Shown here one piece after another: positions 7,288 to 14,842 of a DNA stretch of 16,864 bases. The number at the start of each line of letters is the position of its first letter. Within the stretch, counting starts at the first letter, position 1. The notes under the pieces were generated by a model. That model did not search any database. It saw nothing but the letters and a program-made list of their open reading frames with translations, and was not told the origin of the DNA. This DNA comes from Gammaproteobacteria bacterium (lineage in GTDB: Bacteria > Pseudomonadota > Gammaproteobacteria > Eutrophobiales > Eutrophobiaceae): NCBI GenBank assembly GCA_018676275.1, contig JABHFC010000174.1, positions 1 through 16,864 on the forward strand, given 5' to 3'. The position numbers and the translations under genes are program-made.

Positions 7288-8190
7288 ATGAAAATTAATC
7301 GTTTGGTTATCCTTGGTGTTGGATTAATAGGAGGTTCTCTGGCACAGGCACTGAGACGCGCTGACATGTGTAATAGTATTGTTGGCTATGGACGCAATGA
7401 GGCTAATCTGAATAAAGCTATTGAACTTGGTGTTATAGATGAATATTTCTTAAGTGCAAAGGACGCTGTTCAAGATGCCGATGTTATTGTCCTGGCCACG
7501 CCTCTAGCGACAAACAGGGCTTTGTTTCAGGAAATAACGCCGGTGCTTAAGCAAGATGCTGTGATTACTGATGTAGGTAGCGCAAAAGCCTGTGTTATTA
7601 AGGATGCCAGAGCCAGTCTGGGTGAACATTTTTCTCGCTTTGTCCCGGGTCATCCTATTGCAGGTAAAGAAAAAAGTGGCGTGGAAGCAGCTTCTGCTAA
7701 TTTATTTGAAAAACATGTTGTTATCCTGACACCGTTGCCGGAAACATCTGTTCATGCAATTGCACAAGTGACTCAGCTATGGGAAGCCGCATGTGCTGAA
7801 GTAATTACATTAAAGGTTGAACATCATGACGAAGTTCTTGCCGCAACCAGCCACTTACCGCATCTACTTGCGTATGCTTTAGTTGATTGTCTGGCGAAAA
7901 TGCAGGAGCGAGAAGAAATTTTTCGTTTTGCTGCAGGTGGTTTTATCGACTTCACTCGTATAGCTTCAAGCAATCCTCAAATGTGGCATGACATCTGTTT
8001 TTCCAACAGAAAAAGTTTACTCAGTGTTCTGGATAAATTTGATAATCACATTAATGAGATCAGAACGGCAATAGAAAGTGATAACAGTGAAAAAATATTA
8101 CAGATTTTTTCAAGCGCTAAAAATGCCCGGGATAAATTAATTGCTGAAAGGCAACAACTTAACAGCGCTGATTCAGAAAAGCAGATCTAG
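7288..8190 (+). CDS. tyrA: Prephenate / cyclohexadienyl dehydrogenase
   Basis: TyrA (300 aa) oxidatively decarboxylates prephenate (or arogenate) with NAD(P)+, in the tyrosine branch. The Rossmann motif GVGLIGGSLA (Gly10, Gly12, Gly15) opens the protein; DVGSAKA, GHPIAGKEKSG (His122, the likely catalytic His) and SHLPH (His189) follow, then the helical dimerisation domain with FAAGGFIDFTRIASSNPQMW. It is monofunctional: it has no chorismate mutase domain, unlike E. coli TyrA, and no ACT domain. An in-frame TGA three codons upstream fixes ATG 7288 as the first possible start, without a clear Shine-Dalgarno. The stop is a single amber codon, and the aroA start lies in the same frame seven codons later (see findings). 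Cofactor and substrate preference cannot be judged by eye. Confidence 0.95.
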   Translation: MKINRLVILGVGLIGGSLAQALRRADMCNSIVGYGRNEANLNKAIELGVIDEYFLSAKDAVQDADVIVLATPLATNRALFQEITPVLKQDAVITDVGSAKACVIKDARASLGEHFSRFVPGHPIAGKEKSGVEAASANLFEKHVVILTPLPETSVHAIAQVTQLWEAACAEVITLKVEHHDEVLAATSHLPHLLAYALVDCLAKMQEREEIFRFAAGGFIDFTRIASSNPQMWHDICFSNRKSLLSVLDKFDNHINEIRTAIESDNSEKILQIFSSAKNARDKLIAERQQLNSADSEKQI

Positions 8191-8211
8191 TCACAGGTTG
8201 TCAGCAGGGTC

Positions 8212-9537
8212 ATGAGAGAAAATAGTCGAGTGGATTTCACAATAAGTACTGGCGTAGCCCTAAAGGGTACTTTACGAGTGCCAGGTGATAAATCTATATC
8301 TCATCGAGCCTTGATGCTTGGTGCTATTGCAAAGGGAAGTACACGGATCGAAGGTTTTCTTAATGGTGAAGACACTATCGCTACCATGAATGCATTACGC
8401 TCAATGGGAGTAGTAATTGAGCAATTAGAAGATAACGTGGTTGTTATCGAAGGTGTGGGGTTAGATGGATTGTCAGCGCCAACAGAAGCCTTGAATTTGG
8501 GTAATTCAGGTACCTCGGTACGTTTATTTGCAGGATTGCTGGCGGGCCAAGCTTTCGATACCGAGTTGATCGGAGATGAGTCCTTAATGCAACGGCCGAT
8601 GAGACGTATTACTGAGCCATTACAGCAAATGGGAGCTGAGATCAGTTGTAGTGAGACTGGCACATTGCCTATAAGGATTCGAGGCAAAGCTAATTTGAAA
8701 GCAATGACCTACACCATGCCTGTCGCTAGCGCGCAGTTAAAATCGGCGATATTGCTGGCTGGTTTGTACGCGCCAGGAAAGACTTGCGTGATCGAGCCAG
8801 CTACAACGCGAGACCACAGCGAGCGGATGTTATCTCTGTTCGGTTGTCGACTGGAAAAAAATCAAAAACAGATTTGTTTAAGCTCGGAAAAATTACAGGG
8901 CCAGGACGTTTATGTTCCGGCGGATATCTCTTCAGCTGCCTTTTTTATGGTTGCTGCATCAATTGTACCGGGTTCTGAACTCATTCTAGAGGGTGTGGGC
9001 ATAAATCCAACCCGACACGCTGTCATAGAGATATTGCGACTCATGGGTGCAAATATTGAACTCGAAGATGAGAGAGAATTGTCTGGCGAACCGATTGCTA
9101 ATATCCGTATACAGCATAGTCAATTGTATGGGATAGAAATTCCACTCCATCTTGTGTCCATCGCCATTGATGAACTCCCAATACTGATGATCGCCGCGGC
9201 TAATGCAGAGGGAGAAACTATTCTGGCTGGCGCAAAAGAACTACGTGTTAAGGAGAGCGATCGTATTGCTGCCATGTGCAAAGGTCTTGAAATATTAGGT
9301 ATCGAAACAGAAGAATTTGAGGATGGTATGCGTGTTAGAGGAGGTAAATTAGCGGGTGGCAGGGTCGATAGTTACACGGACCATCGTATTGCGATGGCGT
9401 TTTCTATTGCGGCTTTGGCAGCAAGTGACAATGTAACTGTAATGGATTGTGCCAACGTAAACACCTCATTTCCAGGGTTTGTAGACAGCCTGGCCTCATT
9501 AAATATATCCATTACGACAGAGACACATAGTGAGTAA
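8212..9537 (+). CDS. aroA: 3-phosphoshikimate 1-carboxyvinyltransferase (EPSP synthase)
   Basis: EPSP synthase (441 aa) joins shikimate-3-phosphate and PEP, the sixth shikimate-pathway step and the glyphosate target. Motifs: VPGDKSISHR (23-32), LGNSGTSVR (96-104), SAQLKSA (173-179), RDHSE (200-204), the catalytic Asp320 in AIDELP, LRVKESDRI (344-351) and NTSFPGFV. SAQxK with RxHxE points to the class II type seen in Bacillus and Agrobacterium CP4 rather than the E. coli type. Gly100 is kept, whereas CP4 has Ala there, so the CP4 tolerance substitution is absent. The ATG at 8212 has AGGG only 2 nt upstream, a weak site; GTG 8230 is an alternative. The 3' end overlaps cmk by 8 nt. Pseudomonads carry this domain fused to TyrA; here it is a separate ORF. 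Confidence 0.96.
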   Translation: MRENSRVDFTISTGVALKGTLRVPGDKSISHRALMLGAIAKGSTRIEGFLNGEDTIATMNALRSMGVVIEQLEDNVVVIEGVGLDGLSAPTEALNLGNSGTSVRLFAGLLAGQAFDTELIGDESLMQRPMRRITEPLQQMGAEISCSETGTLPIRIRGKANLKAMTYTMPVASAQLKSAILLAGLYAPGKTCVIEPATTRDHSERMLSLFGCRLEKNQKQICLSSEKLQGQDVYVPADISSAAFFMVAASIVPGSELILEGVGINPTRHAVIEILRLMGANIELEDERELSGEPIANIRIQHSQLYGIEIPLHLVSIAIDELPILMIAAANAEGETILAGAKELRVKESDRIAAMCKGLEILGIETEEFEDGMRVRGGKLAGGRVDSYTDHRIAMAFSIAALAASDNVTVMDCANVNTSFPGFVDSLASLNISITTETHSE

Positions 9538-10228
9538 GGTGCCAGTTATTACTGTGGATGGTCCCAGCGGGACTGGCAAAGGGACGATCTGTGGATTATT
9601 AGCGGAAAAATTAAATTGGCACTTGCTTGATAGTGGAGCCCTCTACCGTGTTGTCGCACTGGCAGCAGAGCAACAGTCCTTGAGTATGGATGACGAAGCG
9701 GCTTTGGCGAGGCTTGCAGCCACTTTAGATCTTAAATTTGAAAATAAAGGAATTGGCCAGGATATAGTCGTTATTTATGAAGATAAGGACATAACTCAGG
9801 CCATACGTACTGAAAAATGTGGCAATGCCGCGTCTCTTGTAGCCGCCCTGGCAACAGTGCGGGAATCCCTGCTTAATCGTCAGCGAGAATTCCGTCAGCT
9901 CCCAGGTTTAATCGCTGATGGCCGCGATATGGGCACGATAGTTTTCCCCGATGCCGAACTAAAAGTTTTCCTGACAGCAAGTCCCGCTGAAAGAGCCGAA
10001 AGGAGATATAAACAGTTGATAGGAAAAGGAATTAGTGTTAATCTCCGCGACCTTTCGGCAGACATAGCCGAGAGGGACAAGAGGGACAAAGAGCGTCTTG
10101 TCTCACCATTGATACCTGCTGAGGATGCCATAGTCATTGATACCACCAAGAGTGATATTGAAGCGGTAAACAAGCAAATATTATCTTTGGTGGGTAAAAG
10201 GTTTACAGACCTGGCGACATTTGTCTAA
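9530..10228 (+). CDS. cmk: Cytidylate kinase
   Basis: CMP/dCMP kinase (232 aa) phosphorylates CMP and dCMP from ATP in pyrimidine salvage. It shows the P-loop GPSGTGKGT (11-19), the CMP-binding DSGALYR (34-40), DGRDMGT (130-136), and the lid region ERDKRDKERL. Length matches E. coli Cmk (227 aa). The start is GTG at 9530, overlapping the aroA stop by 8 nt, so translational coupling is likely. A second GTG lies three codons downstream. It ends with tandem TAA TAA. Its place between aroA and rpsA is a conserved gammaproteobacterial arrangement. Confidence 0.95.
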   Translation: MSKVPVITVDGPSGTGKGTICGLLAEKLNWHLLDSGALYRVVALAAEQQSLSMDDEAALARLAATLDLKFENKGIGQDIVVIYEDKDITQAIRTEKCGNAASLVAALATVRESLLNRQREFRQLPGLIADGRDMGTIVFPDAELKVFLTASPAERAERRYKQLIGKGISVNLRDLSADIAERDKRDKERLVSPLIPAEDAIVIDTTKSDIEAVNKQILSLVGKRFTDLATFV

Positions 10229-10287
10229 TAAATTCACTAACTAGTACAGGTTACACAATTGCCCTTTCCCCATGGATTGAGGTAGAC

Positions 10288-10302
10288 AGGAAAATACTTT
10301 TC
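10288..10302 (+). promoter_or_regulatory. rpsA initiation region: distant AGGA and start-proximal hairpin
   Basis: The only Shine-Dalgarno-like element, AGGA (10288-10291), is 11 nt from the rpsA ATG, farther than usual. A perfect but AT-rich 5-bp stem (GAAAA, loop TAC, TTTTC; 10290-10302) sits directly against the ATG. E. coli rpsA also lacks a canonical Shine-Dalgarno, uses a folded initiation region and is repressed by its own product. A similar mechanism here is inference. Confidence 0.3.
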
Positions 10303-11973
10303 ATGAACGAGTCTTTTGCAGAATTATTTGAGCAGAGCCAAATCGAGGCCAAAATGCGGCCGGGAACCATCATTAGCGCGATGGTAGTCGACATCAATCA
10401 GGACACTGTCATTGTCAATGCAGGTCTGAAATCCGAAGGGTTAATACCCATTGATCAATTTCATGATGAAAACGGAGAGATTGAAGTTAGTGTCGGCGAT
10501 GCTGTAGACGTCGCTCTGGATGCAGTAGAAGACGGATTTGGTGAAACTCGCCTGTCTAGACAAAAAGCCAAGAGCTTAATGGCATGGACCACTCTGGAAA
10601 AGGCACATGAAGCTAATGAAACAGTGATTGGTGTGATCACTGAGAGGGTGAAAGGCGGTTTTACAGTCGAGGTTCAGAATGTAAGGGCGTTTTTGCCTGG
10701 CTCCCTCGTCGATGTTCGTCCTGTGCGTGATACCACTTATCTTGAAGGCAAACCACTTGAGTTCAAGGTAATCAAGATAGATCAGCGTCGAAGTAATGTC
10801 GTAGTTTCCCGTCGCGCAGTTGTAGAAAGCGAAAATACCGCGGAACGTAATGCATTGCTTGATAATTTAACCGAAGGTGTCAATGTCAAGGGTGTCGTGA
10901 AAAACCTGACAGATTATGGTGCTTTCCTGGATTTGGGTGGCATCGATGGCTTGTTGCATATTACCGACATGGCCTGGAAGCGAGTTAAAGATCCAAGTGA
11001 AATAGTTAATATCGGTGATGAGATTGAAGTCAAGGTTCTGAAATTTGATCGAGAACGTAATCGAGTTTCACTGGGCTTGAAACAGATGGGTGATGATCCG
11101 TGGTCAGATCTGACCAGGCGTTATCCAGAAGGTGCGAGATTGCGTGGAAAGATCACTAATTTGGCAGATTATGGCTGTTTTGTTGAGCTGGAAGAAGGTG
11201 TTGAAGGCCTGGTACATGTGTCCGAAATGGACTGGACCAACAAGAATGTACATCCTTCAAAATTAGTACATATTGGCGAAGAAGTGGATGTGGTCATTCT
11301 CGATATCGATCAGGAGCGCCGCCGAATTTCCCTGGGTATGAAGCAGTGTCAGGCTAATCCATGGGAACAATTTGCCGTATTGCACAATAAGAGTGATAGA
11401 GTCACTGGTGTGATTAAGTCTATTACTGATTTCGGTATTTTCATTGGTCTGGAAGGGGGTATCGATGGTCTGATTCATCTGTCAGACGTGTCCTGGACTG
11501 ACGAAAGCGAAGATGTCATACATAAGTACAAAAAGGGCGAAGAGATAGAAACAGTCGTGCTGGCAGTGGATGCTGAGCGTGAACGCATTTCATTAGGCAT
11601 AAAACAGTTGGAAAAAGATCCTTTTTCAAGTTATGTTGCTGAAAACGCTAAAGGAAGTATAGTAAACAGTAAGATTATTTCTGTTGAACAGGGCGGTATT
11701 ACGGTCGAATTGACAGAGGGTGTGGAAGGCACAATGCGAGCCTCAGAACTTTCAATAGACAAGAAAGTTGAAGATGCCAGAAATGTTGTGAAAGAAGGCG
11801 AAGAACTTGAAGTCAAAATAACCGCCGTAGATAGGAAAAAGCGCACAATTGCTGTGTCTGTGAGGGCAAAAGAGTCTGATGATGAGTCTGCAGCAGTAAG
11901 GGAGTATGCACCTGATTCCGGTAGTGGTGCGAAATTGGGAGACTTGCTGAAAGAGCATCTGGATAATAATTGA
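10303..11973 (+). CDS. rpsA: 30S ribosomal protein S1
   Basis: S1 (556 aa, near E. coli's 557) binds mRNA on the small subunit and helps initiation on structured or weak-Shine-Dalgarno messages. Six S1/OB-fold repeats are seen at about 20-86, 105-171, 192-260, 277-347, 364-434 and 451-520. Repeats 1-2 are the divergent ribosome-binding pair; 3-6 carry the RNA-binding pattern (GxVKNLTDYGAF, GLLHITDM, VSLGLKQ and relatives). FLPGSLVDVRPVRD in repeat 2 is diagnostic. The gene follows cmk by 74 nt and ends with tandem stops TGA TAA. Several genes in this window lack a Shine-Dalgarno and would depend on this protein. Confidence 0.98.
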   Translation: MNESFAELFEQSQIEAKMRPGTIISAMVVDINQDTVIVNAGLKSEGLIPIDQFHDENGEIEVSVGDAVDVALDAVEDGFGETRLSRQKAKSLMAWTTLEKAHEANETVIGVITERVKGGFTVEVQNVRAFLPGSLVDVRPVRDTTYLEGKPLEFKVIKIDQRRSNVVVSRRAVVESENTAERNALLDNLTEGVNVKGVVKNLTDYGAFLDLGGIDGLLHITDMAWKRVKDPSEIVNIGDEIEVKVLKFDRERNRVSLGLKQMGDDPWSDLTRRYPEGARLRGKITNLADYGCFVELEEGVEGLVHVSEMDWTNKNVHPSKLVHIGEEVDVVILDIDQERRRISLGMKQCQANPWEQFAVLHNKSDRVTGVIKSITDFGIFIGLEGGIDGLIHLSDVSWTDESEDVIHKYKKGEEIETVVLAVDAERERISLGIKQLEKDPFSSYVAENAKGSIVNSKIISVEQGGITVELTEGVEGTMRASELSIDKKVEDARNVVKEGEELEVKITAVDRKKRTIAVSVRAKESDDESAAVREYAPDSGSGAKLGDLLKEHLDNN

Positions 11974-12090
11974 TAAGAATCAAGATAATAGGGAGGGATT
12001 TCGATACCATCCAGGTAGTTTGTAAAGGCACAGTTGATTTTGTTGAATAATAAGCTGTTCTGATCCAGGGTAATCGAGAGAATAATAACG

Positions 12091-12417
12091 ATGACTAAAT
12101 CCGAGCTAATCGAATCTCTAGCCAGACGTCAATCTCAACTGGCCTATAAAGATGTGGAATTGGCGGTAAAGACCGTACTTGAACACATGGCCAATACACT
12201 ATCCAATGGTGAGCGTATTGAGATAAGGGGATTTGGCAGTTTCTCTCTACATTATCGCCCACCTCGTGTAGGTAGGAATCCAAAATCAGGTGAGCCGGTA
12301 TCATTACCAGCCAAGTATGTGCCCCATTTCAAGCCGGGCAAGCAGCTTCGTGAGCGAGTGGATGGTATGGAAAATGAGATAATTGAGAGTCACGATACAG
12401 AAGAAGATACTCTCTAG
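12091..12417 (+). CDS. ihfB: Integration host factor subunit beta
   Basis: IHF-beta (108 aa) pairs with IHF-alpha to bend DNA sharply at specific sites, in the nucleoid, in sigma-54 promoters and in recombination. The HU/IHF fold is complete: N-terminal helices MTKSELIESLARRQ, the conserved RGFGSF (46-51), and the DNA-intercalating arm GRNPKSGEPV with Pro64. YRPPRVGRNPKSGE separates it from HU and from IHF-alpha. It has an acidic C-terminal extension of about 14 residues beyond E. coli's 94 (rich in Glu and Asp), a common variation. The ribosome site is GAGAG about 9 nt upstream of the ATG. The 117-nt gap after rpsA holds no gene or clear terminator. Its partner gene (ihfA) is not in the window. 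Confidence 0.96.
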   Translation: MTKSELIESLARRQSQLAYKDVELAVKTVLEHMANTLSNGERIEIRGFGSFSLHYRPPRVGRNPKSGEPVSLPAKYVPHFKPGKQLRERVDGMENEIIESHDTEEDTL

Positions 12418-12506
12418 CCTTCAGAAAATACCTTGTTTTTGAGTCTATGCGTTTGTGCTCGGACGCGTGGTCACCTTGTGGAAACCTACTGCCAGTCTGC
12501 TAGTCA

Positions 12507-12523
12507 AATCAACATGTTTGATT
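12507..12523. promoter_or_regulatory. IHF-like interrupted palindrome downstream of ihfB
   Basis: AATCAA and TTGATT are inverted around CATGT. Read on the + strand it matches the IHF consensus WATCAANNNNTTR at all but the last base. The flank to the right is AT-rich. A one-mismatch match to this consensus is expected every few kilobases, so this rests mainly on its position between ihfB and lapA. Confidence 0.25.
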
Positions 12524-12582
12524 AAAATGTAGTTTATTTTGTCAGGTCATGCGCAATTACTTTTTTATTCACACCTGTATAC

Positions 12583-12600
12583 AGCTAAAATACATTAGCT
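12583..12600 (+). promoter_or_regulatory. Small inverted repeat upstream of lapA
   Basis: AGCTAA and TTAGCT are inverted around a 6-nt loop, 34 nt before the lapA ATG. Possible -10 elements (TAAAAT at 12586, TATAGT at 12600) overlap it, but neither has a good -35. The 217-nt gap 12418-12634 is large enough for a lapAB promoter, which in E. coli includes a heat-shock type; I could not find a convincing sigma-32 motif. Confidence 0.25.
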
Positions 12601-12624
12601 ATAGTAATAATCCGAAAATATCCC

Positions 12625-12630
12625 AGGAGG
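12625..12630 (+). promoter_or_regulatory. Strong Shine-Dalgarno of lapA
   Basis: A full AGGAGG lies 4 nt before the lapA ATG. It is the best ribosome site on the + strand of this window and contrasts with the weak sites of pheA, tyrA and mfd. Confidence 0.8.
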
Positions 12631-12634
12631 TAGC

Positions 12635-12928
12635 ATGTCTCGACTTGTAAAATTGTGCATCTTTCTGTTTGTTCTTTCACTAGGTCTGATATTTCATTTG
12701 AGAAATGATCAAATGGTATTGATGGATTATTATATCGGTGTACTGGAGTTACCATTTTCATTCGTTGTCGTGTTCATATTATCCATAGGCGTGATTTTAG
12801 GTATTGCAGTGAGTATCCCTGCACGTATAAAACTCAAAACGGAAAATGCTCGACTGCTAAAACAACTTAATGTTACAGAAAAGGAAATCACTGCATTGAG
12901 GGTTCTGCCGGTCAAAGATAGTTTATGA
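12635..12928 (+). CDS. lapA: LPS assembly protein A (LapA domain)
   Basis: A small inner-membrane protein (97 aa) of the LapA/DUF1049 family. Two membrane segments are visible, about residues 5-21 and 40-61, joined by a short periplasmic loop with the family pattern NDQMVLMDYYIGVLELPFS, followed by a charged cytoplasmic helix (about 64-90) likely to form a coiled coil. In E. coli LapA works with LapB in controlling LpxC level and LPS assembly. It overlaps lapB by 4 nt (ATGA), so the two are translationally coupled. The start is fixed by AGGAGG. Confidence 0.92.
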   Translation: MSRLVKLCIFLFVLSLGLIFHLRNDQMVLMDYYIGVLELPFSFVVVFILSIGVILGIAVSIPARIKLKTENARLLKQLNVTEKEITALRVLPVKDSL

Positions 12929-14106
12929 ATGGTTCTGATCTACTGATCCTGATTTGTTTGTTAATACCGCTGGCATTTTTTTCAGGGTGGTGGGTAGCAA
13001 GGAAAAATAGTCGACAAAAAATACTGGAATCCTCAACGGGTATGAACCCCGATTATTTCAAAGGATTGAATTATGTTCTGAACGAACAACCTGACAAGGC
13101 TATCGAAGTTTTTATAAAAATGCTGGAAGTTGATAGTGAAACAATTGAAACTCATTTAGCTCTGGGTAACTTGTTCAGACGCAGGGGAGAAGTTGATAGA
13201 GCAATTCGTATCCACCAAAATCTTATTGCCCGACCTAACCTCGATAAAGAGCAGCGTTCTCTAGCATTACTGGAGTTAGGTATGGACTACATGCGTTCTG
13301 GTTTACTTGACAGGGCCGAGGGTCTCTTTAAACAACTTATTGATCTGGATGTGCATACCACTATGGCCTCCAAACAGTTGTTATCTATCTATCAACAGGA
13401 AAAGGACTGGGATAACGCCATTGTATACGCGAGGAGACTGGAAACTATTTCCGGTGAAGGGTTTGATCCGATTATAGCGCAATACTATTGTGAGCTGACT
13501 AGCGAAAACCTGTATGAAGGTAATGCAAAAGAAGCAAAAGAAAATTTGCGTAAAGCACTTAATATGGACCCACGTTGTGTGCGAGCCAGTATTCTGGAAG
13601 CGGAACTATTACAAACACAGAGTAAGTACAAGTCTGCCCTTAAGGCGTATAAGAGGATTGAGAAGCAGGATGCCGAATATATTTCAGAGGTAATTGACCC
13701 TATTCTCGCCTGCTATCGTAATTTGGGTCAAATGCAGGAAGCACATCAATATTTGCAGGATATATTGCATAAGTACGGTGGAATTAGCTGTTTACTCAGC
13801 CTTACAGAACTTATTATTGAGGAGCAGGGAGAAGAAGCAGGGCTCAAATTTATTTCCGCACAATTGAGTAAGCGGCCGACGGTAAAAGGAGTGGATCGTT
13901 TACTTGAATATGTGATGAGCAAAGCTGAAGGTGAAATTCGCGACAATCTGGGTACTATCAAAGAGCTGACCGCCAAGTTGTTAAATAAAAGGTCCGTATA
14001 TCGATGCCAACAATGTGGTTTTGATGCCAAATTATTGCATTGGCAATGTCCAAGTTGTAAAAACTGGGCTACCGTAAAACCCGTCTATGGAGTCGAAGGT
14101 GAATAA
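12925..14106 (+). CDS. lapB: LPS assembly protein B (TPR and rubredoxin-type zinc domain)
   Basis: LapB/YciM (393 aa; 389 in E. coli) is an inner-membrane-anchored adaptor that helps FtsH degrade LpxC, limiting LPS synthesis. Residues 5-25 are a single N-terminal membrane anchor. The middle (about 45-330) is a run of TPR helices, beginning at NPDYFKGLNYVLNEQPDKAI. The C-terminal metal knuckle has Cys361, Cys364, Cys375 and Cys378 in RCQQCG...WQCPSCKNW, the rubredoxin-like site needed for function in E. coli. The ATG is inside the lapA stop (ATGA). The 3' end overlaps the preferred pyrF start by 8 nt. All key residues are present. Confidence 0.95.
   Translation: MNGSDLLILICLLIPLAFFSGWWVARKNSRQKILESSTGMNPDYFKGLNYVLNEQPDKAIEVFIKMLEVDSETIETHLALGNLFRRRGEVDRAIRIHQNLIARPNLDKEQRSLALLELGMDYMRSGLLDRAEGLFKQLIDLDVHTTMASKQLLSIYQQEKDWDNAIVYARRLETISGEGFDPIIAQYYCELTSENLYEGNAKEAKENLRKALNMDPRCVRASILEAELLQTQSKYKSALKAYKRIEKQDAEYISEVIDPILACYRNLGQMQEAHQYLQDILHKYGGISCLLSLTELIIEEQGEEAGLKFISAQLSKRPTVKGVDRLLEYVMSKAEGEIRDNLGTIKELTAKLLNKRSVYRCQQCGFDAKLLHWQCPSCKNWATVKPVYGVEGE
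14089..14092 (+). promoter_or_regulatory. Shine-Dalgarno deciding the pyrF GTG start
   Basis: GGAG lies 6 nt before the GTG at 14099. It overlaps the upstream in-frame ATG (14087), which has no ribosome site of its own. The GTG is therefore the likelier start. Confidence 0.65.
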
Positions 14107-14806
14107 TTCTCATATTATTGTTTCTCTGGATTATGCAGAAGAAAAGCCGGCGCTGGAACTGGTGACACAACTCGATCCGAATAAATGTCGATTGAAAGTA
14201 GGTAAAGAACTATTTACACATGCAGGTCCAAGGTTTATTGAAAAACTGACGGACAAAGACTTCGATGTGTTTCTGGATCTAAAGTTTCATGATATTCCAA
14301 ACACAGTAGCCAGAGCATGCAGCGCAGCGGCAGATCTTGGTGTCTGGATGTTGAATGTACATGCTTCAGGTGGCCGCGCGATGATGCAGAGTGCACGTGA
14401 AGCCATTGATAAAAGTTCACATCAACCATTATTGATAGCAGTAACGATTCTGACAAGCCTGTCAGATCAGGATCTGATTGAACTTGGAATCACATCATCT
14501 GTTGAAGATCAGGTATTGCGTCTCGCCGAACTGACAAAATCTGCAGGTCTGGATGGAATAGTCTGCTCAGCTCAGGAAGTAAGCAGGCTGCGTATGCACA
14601 TGGGGCAGAATTTCAAGCTGATTACCCCAGGTATAAGACCAGCCGGTTACGCTAGTGATGATCAAAAGCGTGTTATGACTCCAGCAGAAGCAATTTCTGC
14701 AGGTAGCGACTATCTTGTCATAGGTCGACCTGTTACGCAGTCAGAAAATCCCTTACAGGCCCTGCTGGATATTGAAGCAGAAATAAATGTTCCTGAGGGG
14801 GGCTAG
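14099..14806 (+). CDS. pyrF: Orotidine 5'-phosphate decarboxylase
   Basis: OMP decarboxylase (235 aa from the GTG) makes UMP, the last step of de novo pyrimidine synthesis. It is a TIM barrel with IIVSLDYAEE at the first strand, LKVGKELF, the catalytic block DLKFHDIPNT (Asp60, Lys62, Asp65) and the phosphate-binding end TPGIRP ... VIGRPVTQSENP (Arg210). I prefer GTG 14099 to ATG 14087 because of GGAG at 6-nt spacing; the ATG form would be 239 aa. It overlaps the lapB stop by 8 nt. The association lapA-lapB-pyrF also occurs in E. coli and many gammaproteobacteria. Confidence 0.95.
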   Translation: MNNSHIIVSLDYAEEKPALELVTQLDPNKCRLKVGKELFTHAGPRFIEKLTDKDFDVFLDLKFHDIPNTVARACSAAADLGVWMLNVHASGGRAMMQSAREAIDKSSHQPLLIAVTILTSLSDQDLIELGITSSVEDQVLRLAELTKSAGLDGIVCSAQEVSRLRMHMGQNFKLITPGIRPAGYASDDQKRVMTPAEAISAGSDYLVIGRPVTQSENPLQALLDIEAEINVPEGG

Positions 14807-14842
14807 GCACCCACTTCATTTTCTTGTGCTGTTTGTTAATCA

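Noticed and set aside
8301..8687. 128-codon open frame on the minus strand inside aroA
   Set aside because: It lies fully opposite a well-conserved EPSP synthase region, has no ribosome site or family resemblance, and is best explained as an antisense shadow.
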